Source of the DNA: JBHWPB01 sp043424675
GTDB lineage: Bacteria; Bacillota; Bacilli; Lactobacillales; Carnobacteriaceae_A
NCBI GenBank assembly: GCA_043424675.1
Contig: JBHWPB010000150.1
Location: 1 to 7,013, forward strand
Direction: 5' to 3'
Length of the DNA: 7,013 bases
Shown here: positions 1 to 5,674 of the stretch, in pieces
Numbering within the stretch: the stretch's first letter is position 1
Layout: each line of letters begins with the position of its first letter
The notes under the pieces: generated by a model
Databases searched by the model: none
Told to the model about the DNA's origin: nothing
Seen by the model: only the letters and a program-made list of their open reading frames with translations
Translations under genes and position numbers: made by a program

Positions 1-17
1 CTGTGTGTTTTAACCAT
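1..17 (-). CDS. 5' end of a leftward gene, product unknown (partial)
   Basis: Read on the minus strand, an ATG at 17-15 is followed by codons for Val-Lys-Thr-His before the window ends. The start is supported by an AAAGGAG ribosome binding site at 30-24, six bases ahead of the ATG. Only five residues are visible, so nothing can be said about function. The gene diverges from lysR, so the 18-442 region would serve both. This could be a chance ATG, but the ribosome binding site and its spacing are better than chance would usually give. Confidence 0.45.
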
Positions 18-92
18 GCCAATCTCCTTTGTGAACCGCTCCTACACGGGTTCTTCTTTATTCTTTGAGTCTATAATATCTTTAATTAAAAT

Positions 93-102
93 AAGTATAC
101 TT
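93..102. repeat. 10-bp perfect palindrome in the divergent intergenic region
   Basis: The sequence AAGTATACTT is a perfect palindrome. On the minus strand its TATACT core could be a -10 box for the leftward gene, with TTGTAC 19 bases upstream as a weak -35. It could equally be a small operator. No regulator can be assigned, and a palindrome this short in A/T-rich DNA may be chance. Confidence 0.25.
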
Positions 103-185
103 GAAAAGTTATGAAGTTGTACAAAAATACAGCGAACGTGTTGAAATTAGGATGAAAAGAGAAAATATTTATAAAAGACAAAGCC

Positions 186-213
186 AGTTGAAAAGGTATT
201 TAATATCTCAACT
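186..213. promoter_or_regulatory. Inverted repeat, candidate operator upstream of lysR
   Basis: AGTTGA at 186-191 and TCAACT at 208-213 are perfect inverted half-sites separated by 16 bases. The repeat ends five bases before the -10 box at 219-224, so it covers the place where a -35 would sit. A protein bound here would be well placed to repress or activate the lysR leader transcript, and autoregulation by the LysR protein is one option. Evidence is symmetry and position only. Confidence 0.35.
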
Positions 214-215
214 TG

Positions 216-224
216 TGCTATAAT
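216..224 (+). promoter_or_regulatory. Extended -10 promoter for the lysR leader
   Basis: TATAAT at 219-224 is a perfect consensus -10 box and is preceded by TG at 216-217 (TGCTATAAT), the extended -10 form. No good -35 lies 17 bases upstream (GTATTT at 196-201). TTGAAA at 188-193 is too far away. Extended -10 promoters often work without a good -35 or need an activator. Transcription would start near 231, about 210 bases ahead of the lysR start codon. Confidence 0.6.
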
Positions 225-230
225 AATTTA

Positions 231-442
231 AGTTTCATAGAAGTAGAACAAAGAGAGTGGCATAATTTTCTGAGCGTTTGCGCAAAATTATGAAGAAATA
301 TTAAGTATCCAGGCACTTATCAAGGAGCCTTTCAACTGGTTATTAAACAGACGGAGCTAGGCCTAAGGCGAATGAGTGATGCCATCTCCATTACCTTTTT
401 AAGAGAGGTCATGGAGATTTTTTTGCGAAGGAGAAACGCAGG
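231..442 (+). promoter_or_regulatory. Structured 5' leader of lysR with mutually exclusive stems (candidate riboswitch or attenuator)
   Basis: This transcribed leader of about 210 nt contains nested pairings found by eye. A hairpin is formed by CATAATTTT at 261-269 with AAAATTATG at 284-292, plus an inner GCG/CGC pair. A second stem pairs 301-312 with 336-346 (TTAA, TA and CCAG against CTGG, TA and TTAA). A long-range stem pairs 253-263 (GAGA, bulged G, TGGCAT) with ATGCCATCTC at 379-388, enclosing the other two. The long-range stem uses bases 384-388, which are also the 5' arm of the terminator at 384-424, so the two structures compete. This is the standard layout of a transcription-attenuating leader. 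It has no T-box motif, and I could not match it to a known riboswitch class. It could also be a terminated small RNA. Confidence 0.55.
384..424 (+). terminator. Intrinsic terminator inside the lysR leader (attenuator)
   Basis: ATCTCCAT at 384-391 pairs perfectly with ATGGAGAT at 411-418. After a single mismatch the stem continues with ACCT at 393-396 and AGGT at 406-409, closing a nine-base loop. The stem runs directly into seven T's at 418-424. It lies only four bases before the AAGGAG ribosome binding site (428-433) of lysR, so it is upstream of the gene it would control rather than behind another gene. No rightward gene precedes it. Confidence 0.75.
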
Positions 443-1348
443 ATGAATTTAGAGCAATTGATGTATATTGTCGAATTAGAAAAATCTAAAACCTTGACGC
501 AAGCAGCTATAAATCTCAATATCAGCCAATCTGGCCTCAGTCAGTCAATAAACCAATTAGAAAAAGAATTGGGAGTGACTCTGTTTAACCGTATGCGACA
601 GGGAACCACAGTGACGAAGGAGGGGCGCGAAATTATTTCGCAAGCGAAAGAAGTGCTTAACGCAACTTACGAACTAAGGCAAACCGCTTATTATCTCCAA
701 CAAGATGAAACGGCTTCTCTCCGTCTGGGAATTACTAATGAAATTCCCGGTACACTCTTGGAAGTCTTATTAGAATTTCAAAAAGACTACCCGCAATTTA
801 AAGTAGAAATGACTGAAGCACTCAGTAAAGACATCATTGAAGGCGTAAAGAAGAATGTCTATGATATGGGTCTCATCATTATTGATCGCGATAATTTTTC
901 TTTAATCCAAGATTTGATTTTTCAAAAAATAGGGGAAGGAGTACTGAAGCTTTATATGTGGCATGACCATTATCTTGCACAAGAAAAACAACCTATTTCA
1001 ATTGAATTATTGAAAGAACAGGAATTGGTGTTGTTTAATGATGAGTACATTGAAGCATTTGTCGAGCATTTTCAAAGGCTCTATGGACCACTGAATGTTA
1101 CTGTACGGACGTCTTCTTTCAAAGTTGTCTCTGAGGTGATGAAGAGATTCCAAGCTGTGTCTCTGATAAGAGATATCCAAATCGATGATAATATCGCAGA
1201 AGTTCCACAAGAAAAACTAGTTGGGAAATCCATCTCCCATATCAATGAAGCTGTTTATTCTTACGGTTGGGTGCAACAAAAGGATACAGAACATCATACT
1301 GTTATTGAGAAATTTATAAAAAAATTTAATGAGATAAAAAGTCTATGA
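443..1348 (+). CDS. LysR-family transcriptional regulator
   Basis: This 301-residue protein has the usual length and order of the LysR family. Residues 1-60 form the winged helix-turn-helix; the recognisable run covers LTQAAINLNISQSGLSQSI and continues through QLEKELGVTLFNR. A linker helix follows to about residue 85. The periplasmic-binding-protein-like effector domain runs from about 90 to 295 and begins SLRLGITNEIPGTLLEVL. The start is fixed by AAGGAG at 428-433, nine bases ahead of the ATG. The effector is unknown. The oxidoreductase gene follows 95 bases downstream on the same strand, so that gene is the likely target. A palindromic T-N11-A site sits in the gap. Expression appears to depend on passing the terminator in its leader. 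Such a long leader with a terminator is unusual for a LysR gene. Confidence 0.93.
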   Translation: MNLEQLMYIVELEKSKTLTQAAINLNISQSGLSQSINQLEKELGVTLFNRMRQGTTVTKEGREIISQAKEVLNATYELRQTAYYLQQDETASLRLGITNEIPGTLLEVLLEFQKDYPQFKVEMTEALSKDIIEGVKKNVYDMGLIIIDRDNFSLIQDLIFQKIGEGVLKLYMWHDHYLAQEKQPISIELLKEQELVLFNDEYIEAFVEHFQRLYGPLNVTVRTSSFKVVSEVMKRFQAVSLIRDIQIDDNIAEVPQEKLVGKSISHINEAVYSYGWVQQKDTEHHTVIEKFIKKFNEIKSL

Positions 1349-1362
1349 TAAGCACAGCTTAT
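1348..1362. promoter_or_regulatory. Palindromic T-N11-A site, candidate LysR operator
   Basis: ATAAGC at 1348-1353 and GCTTAT at 1357-1362 are perfect inverted half-sites around ACA. The site contains T-N11-A (TAAGCACAGCTTA), the core pattern of LysR-type binding sites. It starts at the last base of the lysR stop codon, about 80 bases ahead of the oxidoreductase ribosome binding site. As RNA it would be a six-pair hairpin without a T-run, so it is a poor terminator. Binding is inferred from symmetry and position. Confidence 0.4.
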
Positions 1363-1443
1363 GTCCTCTTTACTTATTCTAATTATGCATTTTCCATAAA
1401 GATTGTTAATATTTGAACATAAGAAAATAAGGAGGAAATACAA

Positions 1444-2658
1444 ATGACTAAAGAGCTGACAGATACTGTACAATTAAAAAACGGTGGGACTGTTTCCAAT
1501 CGTCTGGTGCAAAGTCCTATGCAGACCTGGAGCGGAGAAGATCGTGGGTTTGTGACACAAGACACTATTGATTATTACGACATTCGCTCAGAGTCAGCGG
1601 GACTGATCATTACCGAATATGCTTATGTTTCTGAAGAAGGCGGGCCGGCTCGAACAGGTTCAACTGATGACCAGCAGCTCGGAATTATCGATAATGAACA
1701 TGCAGAAGGCTTCAAAAGAATTGCTGAAGTCCTTAAAAAAGATGGGAATAAAGCAGTACTTCAGATCGCACATGCGGGGCGCGAAGCGAACTATCGCGGG
1801 TATAATGGAGAAAGAGTGGTCGCACCGAGCAAAATTGACTTTTCATTTTTAGATTATGAAGTAGAAGAATTATCAGAAAATGAGATTCTAGAAATTATTG
1901 AAGATTTTGCAGACACAACAAAACGAGCCATAGATATTGGATATGATGGGGTAGAAATACATGGAGCGAACCATTACTTGCTTCAACAATTCTTCTCAGA
2001 ATTTTCAAATCATAGAACAAATCAATGGGGCGGCAGTTTAGAAAATCGTATGCGGTTCTCTTACGAATTGACGAAAGCAGTCTTTGAGGTAGTCGAAAAA
2101 CACGCGCCAGATAATTTTATTGTAGGATATCGAATCAGCCCTGAAGAAGTTCATGGTGATACTGTGGGGTACACCTACGAAGAATCCCTCCAGCTTATTG
2201 AAAAATTGGATGAAGATTTCTCTTTAGATTATATCCACCTTTCACTTCCTAAATATGACAGTAAACCAGAAAATTCTGAAAAAATATTTGCAGAATTGTT
2301 TGGCAAGGTCATAAATGATGAAACAAAATTGATGATTGTAGGCGATGTCATGAATGAAGCAGACGCTGAAGATGCTTTACAATATACTGATTTAGTAGCA
2401 GTAGGACGCGCGACACTGGTAGATCCAGAATTCGGTAAGAAGATTGTAGAAGGGCGAGGAGATGAGATAATTACAGAAATTTATCCAGAACAAGTTCAAG
2501 CTTCTAAACTTCCTGATGCTATGGTCAACATCTTTAGTACGCCTGATATGGAACCAGCACTACCAGGAGCAGAGTCCATCTATCATTTACACAAGGGTGG
2601 TCTAGATGAATCAATGATCAAAGATGGAACAGGAACTTCTTATAATATAGATGAATAA
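1444..2658 (+). CDS. Old Yellow Enzyme-family NADH:flavin oxidoreductase
   Basis: This 404-residue protein is an FMN-dependent TIM-barrel oxidoreductase of the Old Yellow Enzyme family. The family reduces activated C=C bonds with NAD(P)H; the true substrate here is unknown. Visible marks are the N-terminal LKNGGTVSNRLVQSPM strand, the QIAHAGR strand near residues 107-113, and VEIHGANHYLL with the substrate-binding His173 and Asn176. These are followed by FSNHRTNQWGGSLENR; the family usually has Tyr where Trp stands before GGS. The late FMN phosphate region is VGDVMNEADAEDAL plus VGRATLVDPE at about 299-328. No signal peptide is seen, so it is cytosolic. AAGGAGG at 1429-1435 supports the start. 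No Cys-rich iron-sulfur extension is present, so it is the short single-domain type. It lies behind lysR and ends at a clear terminator. I saw no clear sigma-A promoter in the 95-base gap, so it may be co-transcribed with lysR or activator-dependent. Confidence 0.93.
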   Translation: MTKELTDTVQLKNGGTVSNRLVQSPMQTWSGEDRGFVTQDTIDYYDIRSESAGLIITEYAYVSEEGGPARTGSTDDQQLGIIDNEHAEGFKRIAEVLKKDGNKAVLQIAHAGREANYRGYNGERVVAPSKIDFSFLDYEVEELSENEILEIIEDFADTTKRAIDIGYDGVEIHGANHYLLQQFFSEFSNHRTNQWGGSLENRMRFSYELTKAVFEVVEKHAPDNFIVGYRISPEEVHGDTVGYTYEESLQLIEKLDEDFSLDYIHLSLPKYDSKPENSEKIFAELFGKVINDETKLMIVGDVMNEADAEDALQYTDLVAVGRATLVDPEFGKKIVEGRGDEIITEIYPEQVQASKLPDAMVNIFSTPDMEPALPGAESIYHLHKGGLDESMIKDGTGTSYNIDE

Positions 2659-2693
2659 TTTGAAATAACTTATTTAAAAAATCTAACGCTAAG

Positions 2694-2721
2694 AGACTGG
2701 TTTTATGACCAGTCTTTTTTT
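2694..2721 (+). terminator. Intrinsic terminator after the oxidoreductase gene
   Basis: AGACTGG at 2694-2700 pairs perfectly with CCAGTCT at 2709-2715 around an eight-base loop, followed by six more T's at 2716-2721. It lies 35 bases past the stop codon and closes the lysR-oxidoreductase unit. Confidence 0.88.
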
Positions 2722-2809
2722 GTGAAGTTCTTTCATGAACGTCGTTGGTTTTTCTGGTAGAATTTGATCAACTTTTCTTCGGCATGAGGGGTGAACTCGC
2801 TTCTTAAAT

Positions 2810-3100
2810 ATGGAACAGGAGCAACTAAGTGTAGCCTCATATAGATATGTTACTCGGGCTTCTTTAAACTTCATCGCTCGGGAGATGCTCGGTACCTCTC
2901 TTTTGGTCGATGAAGGACGGATCGATGAAGAAACATTGAAAAGTATAGAGCGTGATGAAGAGTGGCTCTTGGACGCCCTGAAGCGACAGGGCTACAGCCG
3001 GATAGAAGACATCTTCTATTGTGAGTGGATCACAGGTGACGGCTTACATGTCGTAGCTTGCGAGGACGAGAGCAGTATGGAGGTCAAACTGGACGGTTAA
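2810..3100 (+). CDS. YetF/DUF421 C-terminal-domain protein, probably a truncated remnant
   Basis: This 96-residue product resembles the cytosolic C-terminal domain of YetF/DUF421 membrane proteins. Matching parts are LLVDEGRIDEETLKSIERD (usual form: LI-x-(D/N)GKI-x-x-x-x-L), then WLLDALKRQGYSRIEDIFY (usual form: DLL-x-x-LR-x-(K/Q)G) and a final hydrophobic GDGLHVVA strand. Family members normally carry about three N-terminal membrane helices, and none is encoded here. An in-frame TGA lies at 2792-2794 and no ribosome binding site precedes the ATG. G+C is about 57% over 2941-3000 by hand count, against about 27% over 2281-2340 in the oxidoreductase gene. These facts fit the 3' end of a gene of different origin left by a recombination event. 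A genuine short protein is possible but less likely. Confidence 0.5.
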   Translation: MEQEQLSVASYRYVTRASLNFIAREMLGTSLLVDEGRIDEETLKSIERDEEWLLDALKRQGYSRIEDIFYCEWITGDGLHVVACEDESSMEVKLDG

Positions 3101-3142
3101 CCTGCCTCTGTTCTCAAGAAAATTTTGACGCAGATGTTATCC

Positions 3143-3193
3143 AAAAAAATCCCTCTAAAGTAGGCTTGTTTTTAAGTATCTACTTTCAGAGGG
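3143..3193 (-). terminator. Terminator of the HxlR gene, possibly bidirectional
   Basis: CCCTCTAAAGTAG at 3151-3163 pairs with CTACTTTCAGAGGG at 3180-3193 through 13 pairs with one bulged base, around a 16-base loop. On the minus strand the stem is followed by a run of seven T's (the A-run at 3143-3149), the signature of an intrinsic terminator. It lies 55 bases past the HxlR stop. On the plus strand the tail is only CGTATTTTAT, so it could also weakly stop transcription from 2810-3100. Confidence 0.82.
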
Positions 3194-3247
3194 CGTATTT
3201 TATAATGTACGATTAAAAAAGCAATAAATCCATTGGACAACCAGCAA

Positions 3248-3639
3248 TTAAGGGTTAAAACTATTTTCAAAAACATTGAGGCATTGGTTGTATTCGCGTT
3301 TTTCTTCCTCATTCATTTTATAATGTTCTTCTGACCATTGGCAGATCAATTTCAATATGGGAATCACTGACTGTCCTTTATCCGTCAGGTAATACTCTAC
3401 TTTAGGTGGGATTTCTTCATACTGTTTCCTACAAATAATATCTTCTTTCTGTAATTCTGTCAGAGCCAAGGAGAGGGAGGCATCTGTGACGTCTCCTAAA
3501 ACCGCTTTTAATTCTCCAAACCTCAAAATATGATGCTTTGCGAGGACACACATGATGCGGGGCTTCCATTTTCCGGCAAATAAATTTAAACCGTATTCTA
3601 AGGGACAACGTATGTGTTGTTCTAATTTTTTTCAGACAT
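3248..3639 (-). CDS. HxlR-family redox-type regulator with an apparent frameshift at its N-terminus
   Basis: The continuous reading frame from ATG 3553 gives 101 residues and clearly belongs to the HxlR (MarR-like winged-helix) family: RFGELKAVL, LTELQKEDI, then PPKVEYYLTDKG. Homology continues upstream of that ATG in the same frame, through CPLEYGLNLFAGKWKPRI and back to a TGA at 3634-3632, with no usual start codon. A proper start, ATG at 3639-3637, lies behind AGAAGGG, but it is one base out of frame. It reads M-S-E-K-N-stop through seven A's (minus strand, 3632-3626). With eight A's it would read MSEKKLEQHIRC and join the body, giving 130 residues, normal for the family. Cys12 of that product falls where YodB/HypR-type members carry their redox-sensing Cys. 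Explanations are a sequencing error, a true mutation, or slippage on the A-run. It is divergent to the 3868 gene and may control it. Confidence 0.75.
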
Positions 3640-3691
3640 TTTTTCATTCCCTTCTCACCAGGACGGGTTTATTTTGCTTCCTCACGGCTCT

Positions 3692-3720
3692 ACTTTACCA
3701 CTAAAAAATAGATTACTCAA
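3692..3720 (-). promoter_or_regulatory. Candidate sigma-A promoter of the HxlR gene
   Basis: On the minus strand TTGAGT (3720-3715) and TAAAGT (3697-3692) are separated by exactly 17 bases, and the -10 is preceded by TGG, an extended -10 element. Each hexamer matches consensus at four of six bases. The start codon at 3639 lies about 50 bases downstream. A TATAAT also occurs on this strand at 3728-3723 but lacks a usable -35. Confidence 0.5.
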
Positions 3721-3749
3721 AAATTATAGAGTGACTCAAAAGCTTTTGA
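3715..3749. promoter_or_regulatory. Candidate operator: 14-bp palindrome plus direct repeats in the divergent region
   Basis: TCAAAAGCTTTTGA at 3736-3749 is a perfect 14-bp palindrome. ACTCAAAA occurs twice, at 3715-3722 and 3734-3741, 19 bases apart, so the second copy overlaps the palindrome and the first overlaps the -35 of the HxlR promoter. This layout between two divergent genes fits an autoregulating HxlR protein that also controls the rightward operon. The assignment is inferred from symmetry and position. Confidence 0.45.
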
Positions 3750-3758
3750 CTACTTCTT

Positions 3759-3772
3759 TTAAAGCGCTTTCT
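3759..3772. promoter_or_regulatory. cre-like site (CcpA catabolite repression)
   Basis: TTAAAGCGCTTTCT matches the Gram-positive cre consensus TGWAARCGYTWNCW at 13 of 14 positions; the only departure is T for G at the second base. Its centre is the perfect palindrome AAAGCGCTTT. It lies about 100 bases ahead of the 3868 start codon and directly upstream of or within the candidate promoter region, where bound CcpA would repress. This points to a carbon-catabolite-controlled operon. Confidence 0.65.
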
Positions 3773-3776
3773 GTAC

Positions 3777-3809
3777 TATACTGAAGATGGAATAAAATTC
3801 CAATATAAT
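3777..3809 (+). promoter_or_regulatory. Candidate -10 elements for the 3868 operon
   Basis: Two -10-like boxes are visible: TATACT at 3777-3782 and a perfect TATAAT at 3804-3809. The second has CTGAAG 17 bases upstream, only three of six matches to the -35 consensus. The first has TTCTTT. TTGACT at 3746-3751 is a good -35 by sequence, but its distance to either box (25 or more bases) is too great. The start of transcription therefore cannot be fixed, and an activator may be needed. Confidence 0.35.
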
Positions 3810-3852
3810 TTCTAAAGATCATTCAATTTTGGTAGAAGAAATAAAATTTTTT

Positions 3853-3858
3853 AGGAGG
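3853..3858 (+). promoter_or_regulatory. Ribosome binding site that fixes the 3868 start
   Basis: A perfect AGGAGG lies nine bases ahead of ATG 3868. A longer in-frame reading from TTG 3829 would place this site inside the coding sequence and has no ribosome binding site of its own, so ATG 3868 is the start. Confidence 0.85.
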
Positions 3859-3867
3859 GAAAGTAAC

Positions 3868-5664
3868 ATGAAGAGAAGCGAATTGGACGTAGTCACAACA
3901 GTTAGTTTAGCAGCGGCAGCCGATGTCGCCAATTTGACGAATGACAGGATCAAAGCTTTAACAGGAGGTCACGGTATGGTGAATATGGCAATTCACACAG
4001 CCGCAAACGTCATTGCCGAAGATGTAATCAGAGGGCAAGATATCTCGATCTCCAACGCAGATAGAGCCAGACTTCCAGTTTCAGATATGATGGAAAAAGC
4101 GATCAAAGCTGCGAAAAAAGCGGGTGCAGATGGTGCTAATGCGGCATTGATTGTAGCAGGTTTGATGTATTTTGCAGGATCAAAAGCACAAGTCGGTATA
4201 CCGGCTGGTAACCGTAAGTTGGGAGCGACCTGCCGCATGTTGGCAGGAGTCGATCGCAGCGGAGTAGCAGCGGTTCCGACAGCAAAAATGAACAGTAAAA
4301 TATCAGGTTTTGCAGCAGTCAAAGCGATTTACGATGCCCTTGAAAAAGGAGAGTTGACGGAAATCGATGGAAAAAATGTTCCTGCTTTTATAGGTGCTTC
4401 TCCTATTTATGGCCACAGTAAACTCGGTGAGGATATCGTTTGGCCGCAATTGGCAGAAAATGGGGCAAGAATTGGAACAGAAGCCATGATGAAAGCCATG
4501 CGTGGGGCGGGTATGGAGCCGCATGCTTTGACGAGTGCCCTTTTAGGTTCTGCAGCTATCTTAGAAATTATCCACCCGGACGCAGAAGTTCCTGAATCCG
4601 AAGGAGAATACGGTCGGACCACGTCAGTTTATCTGGTGGGGAGAACAGCTGCTGAAACAGCCGGTTTACCTGAAGAATTAACGATGAAAGTGACCGGAGA
4701 GAAGTTTAAAACGGCACAAGTCGTTGGAGATATTGGTTTAATTCTCAAAGATATCGGGGGGCCTTCTGTTATTGGGATGATGGCCTTAAATGAAATCTTG
4801 AGTTGTTTTGAAGAAATGGTGGCTGGTTTCTCAGGTACACCACTCAATTCACCTATTGGTCATATCGGAACCTATGCTAATATTGCCATGCAGATGTTGA
4901 TTGACAATGGCGGCCAGCAAGAAGAGGTAGCGGAAAAGATTCGGGAAGAACGTCAAGCTTCTAATGTTGATCCAGAAAGTTCTATCACAACCATCAATAT
5001 TATCTCCCGTAAATCCAATGAAATCTATCCGGGACCGGTCACACAGACCTTGATCAAAGCGTCAGAAGCGCCGCGAAATGTTGCGATTATGAAAAGAGCT
5101 AAATATGCTTACCATGCCTTTATGGAAGGAAAAACCATTGAGGAAGTGATTGAGAGTTTAGAAAAAGAGCGGATAGAAAAAGTCGCTCAAAACGCCAGTA
5201 CACTCTTTACAAATATGTATGGAAAAGAAGTCCGTATTGAAGTGTTAGATTTATATACCGGAGCACGTCGTGAAGCACCAGTCGCTCGCAAATACCTTGC
5301 GTTTGATGGATCAGGCGATTTTAGAGTAACGATTGATGGACAAACAGAAGAGTTTGAAAACTTTGCAGTGGAGGGAGCCGTAGAATTTGCGAAAGGGAAC
5401 AAAGAGAATTTAGCGGAGTATGCTCCTGTCGTCGGTCTCGTGCTCAATGAATTTTTATTGGGCTCCGTCTATACTGTCGATTTTATCATACCTGTTGCTG
5501 TCAAAGCCGCGATAGATGATCTTTCGGAAGAAGAGATAAAAGAACTAGCAAAACAAGCCAATAAAGTCGCCCTTATTTCCGGCGGTATTCCGGGAAGCAA
5601 TCCGCGTTCAAGATCCGTCGCGAACTTAACTTTAAAGATGTTAAGACTACAAGAAGAGCAATGA
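3868..5664 (+). CDS. Conserved-looking 598-residue protein of unknown function, first gene of the LarC-like operon
   Basis: I do not recognise this family. The protein is soluble-looking, alanine- and glycine-rich, without a signal peptide or convincing membrane helices, and with only two Cys (122, 313), so it is not an iron-sulfur protein. Motif-like stretches that look functional are LTGGHGMVNMAIHTAAN (31-47), KAQVGIPAGNRKLGATCRML (106-125), GASPIYGHSKLG (176-187), DIGGPSVIGMM (295-305), SPIGHIGTYANIAMQML (328-344) and ISGGIPGSNPRSRS (570-583). Repeated Gly-His pairs suggest a metal, cofactor or phosphate site, but that is inference. A very faint likeness to serine dehydratase alpha chains (AQVG...AT-x-x-ML) is too weak to name. 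It is followed after ten bases by a LarC C-terminal-domain gene whose ribosome binding site overlaps its stop, so the two are translationally linked. It is preceded by a cre-like site and a divergent HxlR gene. A role with a nickel-pincer-type cofactor is the contextual guess. Confidence 0.85.
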   Translation: MKRSELDVVTTVSLAAAADVANLTNDRIKALTGGHGMVNMAIHTAANVIAEDVIRGQDISISNADRARLPVSDMMEKAIKAAKKAGADGANAALIVAGLMYFAGSKAQVGIPAGNRKLGATCRMLAGVDRSGVAAVPTAKMNSKISGFAAVKAIYDALEKGELTEIDGKNVPAFIGASPIYGHSKLGEDIVWPQLAENGARIGTEAMMKAMRGAGMEPHALTSALLGSAAILEIIHPDAEVPESEGEYGRTTSVYLVGRTAAETAGLPEELTMKVTGEKFKTAQVVGDIGLILKDIGGPSVIGMMALNEILSCFEEMVAGFSGTPLNSPIGHIGTYANIAMQMLIDNGGQQEEVAEKIREERQASNVDPESSITTINIISRKSNEIYPGPVTQTLIKASEAPRNVAIMKRAKYAYHAFMEGKTIEEVIESLEKERIEKVAQNASTLFTNMYGKEVRIEVLDLYTGARREAPVARKYLAFDGSGDFRVTIDGQTEEFENFAVEGAVEFAKGNKENLAEYAPVVGLVLNEFLLGSVYTVDFIIPVAVKAAIDDLSEEEIKELAKQANKVALISGGIPGSNPRSRSVANLTLKMLRLQEEQ

Positions 5665-5674
5665 GGATATTTTT

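Noticed and set aside
316..324. CTTATCAAG, resembling the start of a SAM-I (S-box) riboswitch
   Set aside because: The other conserved S-box elements (GAGGGA...GGCCC, GATGAA, CGGCAACC) are absent nearby.
251..424. T-box leader
   Set aside because: AGAG near the start is suggestive, but the conserved T-box antiterminator sequence with its TGG-containing core is absent ahead of the terminator.
2733..2840. Minus-strand 35-codon frame with a protein-like C-terminus (EEKLIKFYQKNQRRS)
   Set aside because: Short, overlaps the YetF-like coding sequence, no ribosome binding site and no family recognised.
3829..3867. 13-codon N-terminal extension of the 598-residue protein from TTG 3829
   Set aside because: It has no ribosome binding site of its own, and a perfect AGGAGG at 3853-3858 serves ATG 3868.
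3993..4322. 109-codon minus-strand frame inside the 598-residue gene
   Set aside because: Antisense shadow of a strongly coding plus-strand gene, with low-complexity Ala/Ser/Pro composition and no ribosome binding site. The same holds for other antisense frames in 4303-5447 and 5880-6254.
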